Assembly (NCBI GenBank): GCA_902712845.1 | Contig: LR743504.1 | Span: 313,501-377,500, forward strand | Direction of reading: 5' to 3' | DNA length: 64,000 nt | DNA from: Methylobacterium bullatum | GTDB taxonomy: Bacteria > Pseudomonadota > Alphaproteobacteria > Rhizobiales > Beijerinckiaceae | In this document: one piece after another, positions 27,182-35,887 of the stretch | Position numbering within the stretch: position 1 is the first letter of the stretch | Layout of the letters: each line of letters starts with the position of its first letter | The notes under the pieces: model-generated | What the model was told of the DNA's origin: nothing | The model's database searches: none | Seen by the model: only the letters and a program-made list of their open reading frames with translations | Program-made: the position numbers and the translations under genes

Positions 27182-28183
27182 CTAGGATCGCTCGTTCGCC
27201 CTCAGCGCGGCGATGAGGGCGGCCATGTCCGGCGGGATCGGGCTCTCGAAGCGCAGGACCTCCCCGGTGCGGGGATGTTCGAAGCCGAGAATGGCGGCAT
27301 GGAGGGCCTGCCGGCCCAACGCTTCCAGCGCGGCCCGCGCCGACGGCCCGAGCCGAGCGGCCTTGGTCTTGAAGGCGTTGCCATAGACCGCATCGCCGAG
27401 AAGCGGATGGCCGCGATGGCTCAGATGGACGCGGATCTGGTGGGTCCGCCCGGTCTCGAGCCGGCACCGGACCAGGGCGACTTCGGTCCCCGCATCCAGG
27501 ATGTCCTCCACGACGTAATGCGTGATCGCCGTGCGCCCCTCGCCCGGGCGCATGATGGCGATCTTCTCGCGGTTGCGCTGGCTGCGTCCGAGTTCGACGT
27601 CAATCGTGCCCAGCCGGGGCTCCGGCGCTCCCCAGGTCAGGGCGAGATAGGCGCGCTCCAGGGGCCCGTTGCGGCCATGGTCGGCGAACTGCGCGGTGAG
27701 CCCCTTATGGGCGAGATCGTTCTTGGCGACGACGAGGAGACCGCTCGTGTCCTTGTCGAGTCGATGTACGATCCCCGGTCTCCGCACGCCGCCGATGCCC
27801 GACAGGCTTTCACCGCAATGGGCGATGAGGCCGTTCACCAGGGTTCCGGCATCGTGGCCGGGTGCCGGGTGGACCACCAGCCCCGCCGGCTTGTCGATGA
27901 CGATCAGGTCGTCGTCCTCGTGCACGATGACGAGATCGAGGCTCTCCGCCACCGGCGTCGCGTCCACCGGCGCGGGAATGGTCACGTCGAGGACGGCGCC
28001 CGCGCCGACCTTCAGCGACAGGTCGAGGACGACGATCCCGTCCTTGCTCACCTGGCCGGTGCGGATCAGGTCCTGCAGCCGCGAACGCGACACGTCCGGC
28101 AGCGCGCGGGCGAGCGCCCTGTCGATGCGCTCCGCCTGCGCGTCCAGGTCGAGGACGACGCGGCGGTCCTGCGGTTCTTGCAC
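27182..28183 (-). CDS. rluD: Ribosomal large-subunit pseudouridine synthase, RluD family
   Basis: A 333-residue RluA/RluD-family enzyme that isomerises uridines in 23S rRNA. An N-terminal S4 RNA-binding domain (about 17-75) precedes the catalytic domain with RRPGIVHRLDKDTSGLLV; D143 in HRLD is the catalytic aspartate. KPAGLVVHP (98-106) and LETGRTHQIRVHLSHRGHP (in parts) are also typical. The presence of the S4 domain favours RluD or RluC over RluA. Its start faces the tRNA-Glu gene 95 bp away, transcribed in the opposite direction. Confidence 0.9.
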   Translation of the reverse strand: MQEPQDRRVVLDLDAQAERIDRALARALPDVSRSRLQDLIRTGQVSKDGIVVLDLSLKVGAGAVLDVTIPAPVDATPVAESLDLVIVHEDDDLIVIDKPAGLVVHPAPGHDAGTLVNGLIAHCGESLSGIGGVRRPGIVHRLDKDTSGLLVVAKNDLAHKGLTAQFADHGRNGPLERAYLALTWGAPEPRLGTIDVELGRSQRNREKIAIMRPGEGRTAITHYVVEDILDAGTEVALVRCRLETGRTHQIRVHLSHRGHPLLGDAVYGNAFKTKAARLGPSARAALEALGRQALHAAILGFEHPRTGEVLRFESPIPPDMAALIAALRANERS

Positions 28184-28278
28184 GATGCGATCTCTTTCGA
28201 TGCCGATGGAATTTAAGCGCGCGGCAGCACTTGCTCCCCCGCCCGACCGTCGCTATACGATCGCCAACCGGCCGGAAA

Positions 28279-28354
28279 GCTCCCATCGTCTAGCGGTCTA
28301 GGACGTCGCCCTCTCACGGCGAAAACAGGGGTTCGATTCCCCTTGGGAGCGCCA
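28279..28354 (+). tRNA. tRNA-Glu (anticodon CTC)
   Basis: A 76-nt cloverleaf: acceptor arms GCTCCCA (28279-28285) and TGGGAGC (28344-28350), discriminator G, and an encoded CCA end (28352-28354). The anticodon stem TCGCC/GGCGA encloses the loop CTCTCAC with anticodon CTC at 28313-28315. The T arm is AGGGG-TTCGATT-CCCCT. It reads GAG codons. No integrase, direct repeat of the 3' end or island boundary was seen beside it. Confidence 0.97.
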
Positions 28355-28425
28355 GCGGTTCTTGCAAGTCAGTCATCCTGACGACACGGCCTCGCCCCCT
28401 CCCCCGGATCGGCTCGAGGCCGGCC

Positions 28426-29178
28426 ATGCACCGCATCCTGCTCCATATAGTTTTCGGTCTCACCCTCGCCTGCGCCGCAGGACCGGTGATTGCATCGCCC
28501 GCCTGTCCGGCGCTTGCGCCGCGTCAGCCGATGCCGCTCGAGGCAATCCCCCAGTCGGTATCCGTGGCCGAACTGCGCGAGCGCAGCGCTCCTCTCTCCG
28601 CGCGGCTCAGCGGACGGGATCTCAGCGCGCACCGCCTCGTCTTCCTGGGGGATTCCATCACGCAAGGGTGGGATTCCGGCCTCTGGAGCATGTTTTGGGG
28701 GGAATGGTCGCCGCTCAATCTGGGGGTCTGGGGCGATCGCACCCAGGACGTGCTCTGGCGCCTCGATCACGGACAATGGCCGCCATCCCTGAAGCCGGAT
28801 CTCGTCGTGCTCCTGATCGGCACCAACAATGCCGACACGGGCAGCCGGCCCGAGGACACGGCGCTCGGCATCGCGGAGATCATCCGCGTCCTCCAGGCCC
28901 GCTCGCCGGACACCAGGATCCTTCTCCTCGGCATCCTGCCACGGGGCGAGGACGCCACGTCGCCCGAACGCGTGGGGAATGCGCGGGTGAACGAACTCAT
29001 CCGCCGCTGCGGCGACGACCGACGCGTGATCTACCTCGATCCCGGCCGCGCCATGGTCGATGCGGCGGGCCATCTCTCGACACAGGTCATGGCCGACAAA
29101 CTTCACCCGACGAGCCTGGGCTACGCCATTCTCGGGGGCGCCATCGACGCGCGCATCCGTCAGCTGATGACGCGTTGA
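28426..29178 (+). CDS. Secreted SGNH/GDSL hydrolase (PAF-acetylhydrolase-like)
   Basis: A 250-residue exported esterase-type enzyme. A signal peptide (LLHIVFGLTLACAAGPVIAS) precedes an SGNH fold: block I RLVFLGDSITQGWD with nucleophile S77, block II Gly in LNLGVWGDRTQ, block III GTNN (N134) and block V DKLHPTSLGY with D224 and H227. The pattern resembles the beta/gamma subunits of platelet-activating-factor acetylhydrolase. Likely substrates are acyl or acetyl esters of envelope glycans or lipids, but none can be named. The gene starts 71 bp after tRNA-Glu. Confidence 0.85.
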   Translation: MHRILLHIVFGLTLACAAGPVIASPACPALAPRQPMPLEAIPQSVSVAELRERSAPLSARLSGRDLSAHRLVFLGDSITQGWDSGLWSMFWGEWSPLNLGVWGDRTQDVLWRLDHGQWPPSLKPDLVVLLIGTNNADTGSRPEDTALGIAEIIRVLQARSPDTRILLLGILPRGEDATSPERVGNARVNELIRRCGDDRRVIYLDPGRAMVDAAGHLSTQVMADKLHPTSLGYAILGGAIDARIRQLMTR

Positions 29179-29190
29179 TCCGATGCGCCG

Positions 29191-30312
29191 TCAGACCGAG
29201 GGGACGGCATCGACGCGCCGCCGCTCCCGATAGGGCGCATAGAGCCGGAGAATGGCGCGCTGCGCGGGACGCTCGATACCGTAGCAGACGGCACTCGCCA
29301 GGATCGTGACGAGACAGAACGCCGTCAGGATTGCCGGATCGGCGCCGAGCCCCCACCGGACGAGCCCGCCGATGAGGAAATAGCCGATCACCTGATGCAG
29401 GAGGTAGAGCGAGTAGGAGATCGCCCCGAGGAAGATCAGCACGGGCGACCGGAGGAACTTGAGATATCCCGCGGCGGCGGCCATCACGAGGCCGACGAAG
29501 AACGCCGCCTTCAGCGACGAGGACGGCTGGAATCCCTGCTCCGGCCAGAAGGATACGCTCGCCGCCGCGATCGCGAGGAACAGGCTCGCCAGGACCAGGG
29601 GCGTGCGCTCGCCGCGATGGATCTTGTAGCCGAGCGCGCCGGCGGCAAACAGATGGGCGAAGGTGGCGTTGAGCAGGATGGCGCCGCAACTCGCCGCCGT
29701 CCGGCAAGCATAGACGTTCGTATCGGCCACGAACACGTTGTAGAGCGAGGTCACGACGATCCACGCCAGGAGCACGCCGGTGGTGTGACGGGCCCCGAGC
29801 CCGAAATAGGCGGCGGCGAAGAATGCGTAGAACAGGATCTCCCGCGTCAGCGTCCAATAGGCCGGGTCGATGAAGGGCATGTCGGTCAGGCCGTTCGCCA
29901 TGGTCAGCGAAGCCAGGAAGCCCGGGATCGTCAGATGGAACGGGTTGAACCCGGTGGCGACGATCAGACCGGTGGTGAGCAGGGCGCTGAACCAGAAGGC
30001 CGGATAAAGCCTGGCGAAACGGCTCACGATGAAGTCGAGGGCCGTCCGCGACCGCTCGAGCGTCATCGCGATGACGAAGCCGCTGATGACGAAGAAGAGC
30101 GCCACCCCAGCCTGGCCCGACGTGAACCGGAACAGAGGCTCAGTGCCGGTCCACCCGATCTCATGGCCGTAAGCGGCCGTGAAGTGGAAGACGACAACGA
30201 GGATCGCGGCGATCCCGCGCAAGGCGTCGAGTTCGAGGAGCCTCCCCGGTCGCTCGGGCGATCGCTCTTGGCCTGCCATCCTGGTCCGCCCTGGTCGCTC
30301 CGGCCACGCCAT
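29191..30312 (-). CDS. Acyltransferase 3 family membrane protein (OafA/YrhL-like)
   Basis: A 373-residue inner-membrane acyltransferase with about ten hydrophobic helices. The first carries the family motif LDALRGIAAILVVVFHF (catalytic His at the end), followed by GVALFFVISGFVIAMTL and the SRFARLYPAFW motif. Family members acetylate or acylate polysaccharides, O-antigen or peptidoglycan. The convergent upstream SGNH hydrolase could act on similar esters, but this is inference. The start is uncertain: ATG at 30312 is used; 30279 is equally possible, and a longer in-frame reading to 30474 looks non-native. Confidence 0.82.
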   Translation of the reverse strand: MAWPERPGRTRMAGQERSPERPGRLLELDALRGIAAILVVVFHFTAAYGHEIGWTGTEPLFRFTSGQAGVALFFVISGFVIAMTLERSRTALDFIVSRFARLYPAFWFSALLTTGLIVATGFNPFHLTIPGFLASLTMANGLTDMPFIDPAYWTLTREILFYAFFAAAYFGLGARHTTGVLLAWIVVTSLYNVFVADTNVYACRTAASCGAILLNATFAHLFAAGALGYKIHRGERTPLVLASLFLAIAAASVSFWPEQGFQPSSSLKAAFFVGLVMAAAAGYLKFLRSPVLIFLGAISYSLYLLHQVIGYFLIGGLVRWGLGADPAILTAFCLVTILASAVCYGIERPAQRAILRLYAPYRERRRVDAVPSV

Positions 30313-30753
30313 GAACGCCGACCCCGGCTCTCCGTCGCAGACCCCGTGTTTCGGTATGGTGGCGTCAGGAAGCGCTTCTACTTCCTTAAAAGTCGCCGGT
30401 CCTTCAGTGGACTCTCCCGGTACCCTCCCCGTGGACATCGGCGCTGCGTGTCCCGCGATCGCGCGCCCCGGCATGGTTTCTCATCCGAAAGAGCCTCGCC
30501 GACCCGCCCAAGGCTTATCGAGAACACAACCCTCCCGGATCGTGGTGCGCCGCACTCGCCCGACGGTTACCCGTTGAACGAGCGCGAGTTTCACGCCGCG
30601 GGCCGCCCGGCGTGCCGCATCGTCACAGTGCGGCGCAATGACGAATGTCGGCGGGATAGGCTGCCTCCGGCCTTGCGGCTCATGAACGCCCGATTAACAC
30701 TGCCTACTCCGAAAGAACGAATCGCCCGATTCGTTGAGGCCGGGAGACACGCT
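30313..30753. other. Divergent intergenic region
   Basis: 441 bp between the acyltransferase and a 53-residue small gene. The only structure noted is the perfect inverted repeat at 30716-30735. If the acyltransferase starts further upstream, the first 160 bp would be coding. Confidence 0.4.
30716..30735. promoter_or_regulatory. Perfect inverted repeat upstream of a small gene
   Basis: AACGAATC-gccc-GATTCGTT is an 8-bp perfect palindrome with a 4-nt loop. It ends 8 bp before the GGGAGA ribosome site of the 53-residue gene. It could be an operator or an RNA hairpin acting on translation. There is no T-tract, so it is not a terminator. Confidence 0.4.
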
Positions 30754-30915
30754 ATGTCCCAGACGATTCACGTCAAACCGACCCATGACGGCACCTATAC
30801 GGTCTATCGCGGGCCGACGGCCCTCGTGAGCGGCCTCACCCGGCTCCAGGCCGAACTGTATCAAGCCAGCATCACCCGTCAGGCGCAACGCCCCCTCGTG
30901 GCAATGACGGCCTGA
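30754..30915 (+). CDS. Small conserved-looking protein, 53 aa
   Basis: A 53-residue protein starting MSQTIHVKPTHDGTYTVYRG, with a short beta region followed by a helix (LTRLQAELYQASITRQ). GGGAGA lies 6 nt ahead of the ATG, and the composition is protein-like. I believe similar small proteins occur in methylobacteria, but I cannot name a family. No signal peptide, membrane segment or cysteine is present. It is preceded by a perfect inverted repeat that may control it. Confidence 0.6.
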   Translation: MSQTIHVKPTHDGTYTVYRGPTALVSGLTRLQAELYQASITRQAQRPLVAMTA

Positions 30916-30940
30916 TACGGCGCAGCCGGCGGATGAGCGA

Positions 30941-31846
30941 TCATCGCCGCGTCAGCTTCAACACCCGAAGGTCGGCGATGGTCCCGGCCTCCGTCAGGCC
31001 GCGTTCCTTGGCCTCGATGACATAACGGTCGTCCGCTCTGGTCACCCCATAGACATGATAGCTCGCACGGCGGTGCAACGCGCCGCCATGCGACACCGCC
31101 GAGGCCGAGGGAGCGCCGACCACGGGGACGCTGGTGCCGTCTGGCCCGCGGACGAAGCTGATGCTTCCCACATGGTTGTGCCCGTGCAGGATTAGGTCCG
31201 CACCGGCGCGACCGATCATCGCCGTGAACGTCTCCGCATCCTTCAGTTCGCGCCCCGGCGATGCGCCGCCGGGCTGAGGCGGATGATGGATCATCACCAC
31301 ACGAAACGGCGGTTCGGGCTCGCGGCCCAAGCGTGTCAAAATGGCTTCGACGGTCTCGATTTGAGGGGGGCCGAGCCGGCCGCTCGCGACGAAGGGCTTC
31401 GTCGGAATGGCCGACGACACTCCGATGAGCGCGAGCGGACCGCGCCGCCTGAGATACGGAAACACCCCGTCGGTGCCGTCGTCACCTGAGGTCCAGGCGC
31501 CGCAGGCCTTCAACAGACCTTCGAGCGAGCCACGCACATAGGCGTCGTGATTGCCCGGAACGAAGCTCACCGTGTCCGGGGTGCCGAGCGCTTGGAGAAA
31601 GTCCCTGGCCGTCGCCCACTCGCTCGGCAAGCCGATGTTGCACAGGTCCCCCGTGCAGGCGACGTGATCGTGGGGCTGTGTCCGCAGATCGGCCACGAGC
31701 GCCGCGAGAATCTCCATGTCGTGGTGCCGGCTGCGCCCGCGCCGCCAGTTCACGTAGCCGGTGGCCCGCTTGCTCAGAAGCTGGCGCAGGCGCGGACGGG
31801 CGATGGGGCCGACATGCGGATCGGTGAGGTGAGCGAGGCGGAACAT
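30941..31846 (-). CDS. Calcineurin-type metallophosphoesterase
   Basis: A 301-residue cytoplasmic metallophosphoesterase. All five metal/active-site blocks are visible: HLTDPHVGP (5-13 region), CTGDLCNIG, PGNHDAYV, the IHHPP block and the C-terminal HGHNHVGS. This order matches the CpdA/Icc-like branch, which includes 3',5'-cAMP phosphodiesterases, but the LTDPH start and inserts do not settle the substrate. It is a single gene, convergent with the 53-residue gene. No signal peptide is present. Confidence 0.85.
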   Translation of the reverse strand: MFRLAHLTDPHVGPIARPRLRQLLSKRATGYVNWRRGRSRHHDMEILAALVADLRTQPHDHVACTGDLCNIGLPSEWATARDFLQALGTPDTVSFVPGNHDAYVRGSLEGLLKACGAWTSGDDGTDGVFPYLRRRGPLALIGVSSAIPTKPFVASGRLGPPQIETVEAILTRLGREPEPPFRVVMIHHPPQPGGASPGRELKDAETFTAMIGRAGADLILHGHNHVGSISFVRGPDGTSVPVVGAPSASAVSHGGALHRRASYHVYGVTRADDRYVIEAKERGLTEAGTIADLRVLKLTRR

Positions 31847-32046
31847 CGGTCTCCGTTTCGAAACAGGCGCCCGCCTTCGTCACTCCCGGCTACCGCGTCA
31901 AGCCTCGAGCCTTTTCGGCCGGGGCTTCGAATCCGGGCTGACGCCATCTGATCTGCGGGACCGTTCACACCGATTTCGACACCCGCGCCGTCATTCCTGA
32001 CGATATCCGCAGATCTCGCGGAATGCGTCGCCCTGCCCTCCTCCCC

Positions 32047-32138
32047 CTTGTGGGGAGGAGTTGGAGGTGGGGGTGGTCGGGCGACCTTCAGCCGGCGGAG
32101 GCTGGCGGAGCCCCCAACTCCTGACCTCTCCCCACAAG
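32047..32138. repeat. Long imperfect inverted repeat
   Basis: The left arm at 32047-32073 begins CTTGTGGGGAGGAG and the right arm at 32111-32138 ends CTCTCCCCACAAG. The arms are inverted copies with a few mismatches and one indel around a spacer of about 37 bp. The left arm alone also forms a shorter hairpin (CTCCTCCCC-cttgt-GGGGAGGAG). It resembles common alphaproteobacterial intergenic hairpins. Confidence 0.65.
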
Positions 32139-32145
32139 CAACTTG

Positions 32146-32261
32146 CTTCACACATCTGCTCGACAGCCGTTCCATCGATTTAAGCAGGTTCGGCGTGAAG
32201 CGCGAAGGGCTCCCTCTCCTTCCAGGAGCGGGGACCCGTGCTGCCCGCGAGATGTGTGAAT
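32146..32261. repeat. Dispersed structured repeat A, copy 2
   Basis: 116 bp, matching 5854-5969 in length and in blocks at the ends and centre. The terminal inverted repeat is better preserved here: TTCACACATCT on the left and AGATGTGTGAA on the right, 11 of 11 bases. The interior hairpin is CTCCTtccAGGAG between GGGCTCCC and GGGGACCCG. It is non-coding. Confidence 0.7.
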
Positions 32262-32541
32262 GCCTTTAGCCTCAAGGGGAAGAGGGACGCGCTCTGCCGG
32301 AAGCGCCGCCGCTCCCGCCGCGACGCTCTCACGCATGTGAAGATTGAGCCACGGGGACGGACGGGGTGAAGCGGTCCCGGCATGGTTGCGCGGGCAATTC
32401 GAACGGCGTTAGACCCTGCGGGACCGTTATGGCTCCCGAGCGGGCGACGTTCGGCGGATGCGACGGCGGCGCAACCGGGCGTGGACGTCTCGGGCACCGA
32501 CTGGACGGATGGCCGATCCGGCGGCCCGTGGAACCGAGTGA

Positions 32542-33294
32542 ATGAGCCTTCTCAAACGCATCGGCCGGTCTCCGCCGGTTCAGAAAAGCCTCGGCTTTGC
32601 CGCCTATCACTACCTGCGCCTCGTGCGCGCCACGAACCGCTTTACGGTGGAACCGGCCGGGCCGCACCCATGGCTCGACGGGCTGTCGCCGTTCATCGCC
32701 GGGATGTGGCACGGCCAGCATACGATGATCTCGTTCATGCGCCGGCCGCAGGACCGGATCGCCACGATCATTTCGCGCTCGGCGGACGGCAACATCAACA
32801 CCATCGCTCTCACCCGGATGGGGGTTCGCGTCATCCGGGCCTCCGGGGCCCGCGGCCGCGCCGTGCGGGACATCCGGGCGAAGGGCGGGGCGGAAGGCCT
32901 GCGCGCCATGATCCGCGCCCTGAAGGACGGTGAGAGCGTCGCCTTCAGCGCCGATGTGCCCAAGGTGTCGCGCCGATGCGACGTGGGCATCCTCACCCTG
33001 GCGCGCTTCTCCGGTCGGCCGATCATTCCCGTCGCGGTGGTGACGAGCCGGCACCTGCGCTTCAACAGCTGGGACAAGGCCTGTTTCGGGCTGCCCTTCG
33101 GCAGGGGCGCCATGGTCTTCGGCGAGCCGGTCCTCGTCCCGCGCGATGTCGAACCGGAGGAACTGGAGCGTTTGCGCCAGCGGCTGGAGAACGAAATGAA
33201 CCGGGTACACGACCGCGCCTACACCCTCGTCGGGCGTCTCGACCGGGTCGTCGATCCGGTGGCCGGTTCCCTCGCCCTGGGGCCGTTTGCGTGA
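32542..33294 (+). CDS. Lysophospholipid acyltransferase-like protein (DUF374)
   Basis: A 250-residue protein of the DUF374 branch of LpxL/lysophospholipid acyltransferases. Visible motifs: FIAGMWHGQHTMISF (the H-x4-5 acyltransferase block), ATIISRSADGNI, VRVIRASGARGRAVRDIRAK (in parts), SVAFSADVPKVSR and ARFSGRPIIPVAVVTS. It probably adds an acyl chain to lipid A or another lipid at the inner face of the membrane. It is the first gene of an operon; its stop overlaps the GTG start of waaA by 4 bp, and the lipid A context supports the role. Confidence 0.82.
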   Translation: MSLLKRIGRSPPVQKSLGFAAYHYLRLVRATNRFTVEPAGPHPWLDGLSPFIAGMWHGQHTMISFMRRPQDRIATIISRSADGNINTIALTRMGVRVIRASGARGRAVRDIRAKGGAEGLRAMIRALKDGESVAFSADVPKVSRRCDVGILTLARFSGRPIIPVAVVTSRHLRFNSWDKACFGLPFGRGAMVFGEPVLVPRDVEPEELERLRQRLENEMNRVHDRAYTLVGRLDRVVDPVAGSLALGPFA

Positions 33295-34595
33295 AGACGC
33301 CTCCCCTCACCATCGCCCTCCAGGCCTATCGCTACGGGCTCTATGTGGGTGAGCCGGCAGTGGCCGGCCTGCTGGCCTGGCGCTCGCGCAAGGGCAAGGA
33401 AGACCCCGGTCGCCTGCCCGAGCGCCGTGGCCTTGCCGGGCGAGCCCGCCCCACCGGTTCCCTCGCCTGGATGCACGGCGCCAGCGTCGGCGAGGTGCTC
33501 TCCCTCGTCGGATTGATCGACGGCATGATCGCCCGGGGTTTTAGTGTCCTCGTCACCACGGGAACCCGCAGCGCCGCCGAACTGATCGGCCGGCGCCTGC
33601 CGGCGGGCGCGGTGCATCAATACATGCCCCTCGACGCGCCGCGCTGGATCGAACGCTTCATCGAGCATTGGCAGCCGGACCTGGCGCTGGTGGCGGAATC
33701 GGAGATCTGGCCGAACACGGTCATCGCCCTGCACCAGCGCGGCATCCCCCTCCTCCTCGTCAACGGCCGGATGTCGGAACGCTCGTTCAAAGGCTGGGCG
33801 CGCTCGCCGCGCACGGCGGAGGCCCTGCTCTCCCGCATCGCCATCTGCCTCGCGCAGACCAAGGACGATGCCGAGCGCTTTGAACGGCTCGGCGCGCCGC
33901 GCGTGAGCATCGCCGGAAACCTCAAATACGATTCGGCCGTGCCCCCGGCGGACGAGCAGCAGCTCGCCTATCTGCGCGATGTCGTCGGCGACCGGCCGGT
34001 CTGGGTCGCGGCCAGCACCCATCCGGGCGAGGATGTCACGGTGGCCGAGGCCCACGCGGCCCTGAGGGCGAGACTGCCGAACCTCCTCACCATCGTCGTG
34101 CCGCGCCATCCCCACCGCGGCGTGGACGTCGCGGAATGCGCCACCGCCGTCGGCCTGCGGAGCGCCCTGCGCTCGCGCGGCGGCCGCCCCCATGGCGGCG
34201 TCGATCTCTACGTCGCCGATACGCTCGGGGAACTGGGGCTGTTCTACCGCCTCGCCCCGCTGGTGTTCCTCGGTGGCTCGATGACACGGCGCGGGGGCCA
34301 GAACCCGATCGAGCCGACCCGCCTCGGCGCGGCGATCCTGCACGGGCCGAACGTCCAGAACTTCGCCCAGGTCTATCGCGCCCTCGACGCGGCCGGTGGG
34401 GCGATGATGGTGGCGGATGCCCGGGAGCTGGCGGAAGCCGTGGGCGATCTCCTCCTCGACACGCCTCGATCCCGCGCCATGGCGGATGCCGGCAACGCCG
34501 CCCTACGGCCGTTCGAAGGGGCGGTGGAGCGAACGCTCGCGATTCTCGACCCCTTCATCGCCCAGATGAAGCTCACGGCCATGGCCAGCTCCTGA
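33291..34595 (+). CDS. waaA: 3-deoxy-D-manno-octulosonic acid (Kdo) transferase
   Basis: WaaA (KdtA) adds Kdo from CMP-Kdo to lipid IVA in lipopolysaccharide core synthesis, at the cytoplasmic face. The 434-residue GT30 enzyme has SLAWMHGASVGEVLS near 58-72 with the catalytic Glu, VTTGTRSAAEL, LVAESEIWPNTV, INGRMSERSF-type LVNGRMSERSFKGW, VAASTHPGEDV, VPRHPHRG and the LGGSMTRRGGQNPIEP donor-site block. The start is GTG, overlapping the previous stop (GTGA). The stop overlaps the lpxK ATG by one base (TGATG). Confidence 0.94.
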   Translation: MKTPPLTIALQAYRYGLYVGEPAVAGLLAWRSRKGKEDPGRLPERRGLAGRARPTGSLAWMHGASVGEVLSLVGLIDGMIARGFSVLVTTGTRSAAELIGRRLPAGAVHQYMPLDAPRWIERFIEHWQPDLALVAESEIWPNTVIALHQRGIPLLLVNGRMSERSFKGWARSPRTAEALLSRIAICLAQTKDDAERFERLGAPRVSIAGNLKYDSAVPPADEQQLAYLRDVVGDRPVWVAASTHPGEDVTVAEAHAALRARLPNLLTIVVPRHPHRGVDVAECATAVGLRSALRSRGGRPHGGVDLYVADTLGELGLFYRLAPLVFLGGSMTRRGGQNPIEPTRLGAAILHGPNVQNFAQVYRALDAAGGAMMVADARELAEAVGDLLLDTPRSRAMADAGNAALRPFEGAVERTLAILDPFIAQMKLTAMASS

Positions 34596-35626
34596 TGCGA
34601 CCCCCGGCTTTCTGGGATGTTCCCGGTCATCCCCTGGGTCGGTTCCTGGCGCCCCTCGGACATCTCTATGGCTCGCGCGTCGCCGCCCGCATGGACCGCG
34701 CGGGCGAGCGGGCGGCCTGCCCCGTCATCTGCATCGGCAACTTCACCCTGGGCGGGGCGGGCAAGACCCCCACCGCCCTCGCTGTGGCAGAGATGCTGAG
34801 GAGGATCGGCGTGGAGCCCGCCTTCCTGACCCGTGGGTATGGCGGGCGCCTTGCCGGCCCGGTGGCGGTGGATCCGACCCGGCACACCTCCCTGGACGTG
34901 GGCGACGAGCCGCTCCTCCTCGCACGTGGTGCCCGCACGATCCTCGCCCGGGACCGGCCCGAGGGGTCGAGGCTCTGCCGAGCTCTCGGTGCCGATGTGG
35001 TGGTGATGGATGACGGGCTTCAGAATCCGAGCCTCGCCAAGGATCTGTCCCTCGCGGTGGTCGATGCCGGCAGCGGCATCGGCAACGGCCTGGCCTTTCC
35101 CGCCGGCCCTTTACGGGCTCCGCTCGCGCGGCAATGGCGCCATGTCCACGGCCTCGTCGTCATCGGCGAAGGCGCCCAGGGCGAGGCATTGGCGGCAGAG
35201 GCGGTGTCGCGGGGGCTGCTGGTCCATCGGGGCAAGCTGGTTCCGACCGCGCCGACAGCCGTCGTGGGAAAGCCCGTGCTCGCTTTCGCCGGGATCGGTC
35301 GACCGCAGAAATTCTTCGAGACCCTGGCCCAGGCCGGGGCCAGCGTCATCGAGACCCGGACCTTTCCGGATCACCACCCCTATGGTGCAGCGGACCTCGC
35401 CGCGCTCGCGGCATGGGCCGACGCCCTGGGCGCGATGCTGGTGACGACGGAAAAGGACATGGTGCGCCTCCCGGCGGATTTCGCCGCCGGGGTGACGGCA
35501 CTCGGCGTCATCCTTCGGTTCGACGACGAGGGGAGCCTTCTCGCCCAGCTGCGCCGCGCGGGCGAGGCGTTCAACCCGGCGACCGCCCCAGCTCGGCCAA
35601 GCGCTTCATCACCGCCTCCGGCGTGA
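34595..35626 (+). CDS. lpxK: Tetraacyldisaccharide 4'-kinase
   Basis: LpxK phosphorylates the lipid A disaccharide at the 4' position, yielding lipid IVA, the acceptor for WaaA. The 343-residue protein has an N-terminal membrane-surface segment and the P-loop block CIGNFTLGGAGKTPTALA near 46-62, LTRGYGGR, DVGDEPLLLA and VVVMDDGLQNPSLAKDLSL (in parts). A C-terminal FPDHHPYGAADL and TTEKDMVRLP are typical. The last 56 bp overlap the 3' end of a DUF2093 gene on the other strand. The operon thus makes and decorates lipid A. Confidence 0.94.
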   Translation: MRPPAFWDVPGHPLGRFLAPLGHLYGSRVAARMDRAGERAACPVICIGNFTLGGAGKTPTALAVAEMLRRIGVEPAFLTRGYGGRLAGPVAVDPTRHTSLDVGDEPLLLARGARTILARDRPEGSRLCRALGADVVVMDDGLQNPSLAKDLSLAVVDAGSGIGNGLAFPAGPLRAPLARQWRHVHGLVVIGEGAQGEALAAEAVSRGLLVHRGKLVPTAPTAVVGKPVLAFAGIGRPQKFFETLAQAGASVIETRTFPDHHPYGAADLAALAAWADALGAMLVTTEKDMVRLPADFAAGVTALGVILRFDDEGSLLAQLRRAGEAFNPATAPARPSASSPPPA

Positions 35627-35795
35627 TGTAGGCCTCCTGCAGTTCGGCGCTCCAGTAGCGAAGACTGTCGAGGGCGATCGGCTCGCCGGTCACCGCGCAG
35701 CGCACGAAACTGCCTGGCTTCACGATGCGCATGGTGCCGTCGCCATACTCCACCGTCGCCTCGCCGGAGGCTTTGCGTTCGAACCGACCCAGCAT
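35571..35795 (-). CDS. DUF2093 family small protein
   Basis: A 74-residue protein matching the DUF2093 family of alphaproteobacteria: GEATVEYGDGTMRIVKPGSF, VRCAVTGEPIALDSLRYWS and QEAYITPEAVMKR. The CAVTG...P segment and RYWS are the recognisable core; no function is known. The ATG at 35795 follows GGGAAGCGGGC. Its 3' end overlaps the 3' end of lpxK by 56 bp, convergently, so both proteins use the same DNA in opposite directions there. Confidence 0.82.
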   Translation of the reverse strand: MLGRFERKASGEATVEYGDGTMRIVKPGSFVRCAVTGEPIALDSLRYWSAELQEAYITPEAVMKRLAELGRSPG

Positions 35796-35887
35796 GTCTC
35801 GCCCGCTTCCCAACTGAGACCATCGAAGGAGCGTTCTAGGATCGTGACGGCGCCATGTCGATGACGTTCGACGGTGATCGAAAGGGC

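Larger units (their letters stand above)
31847..32541. other. Long intergenic region with two structured elements
   Basis: 695 bp with no gene I can support, the longest gene-free stretch in the window. It holds a large imperfect inverted repeat (32047-32138) and, 7 bp later, repeat A copy 2 (32146-32261). The remainder on either side shows no recognisable features. Short ORFs across it follow the repeats and are not credible. Confidence 0.5.

Noticed and set aside
28279..28354. tRNA-Glu as a possible island integration site
   Set aside because: No integrase, no duplicated 3' end and no composition change beside it.
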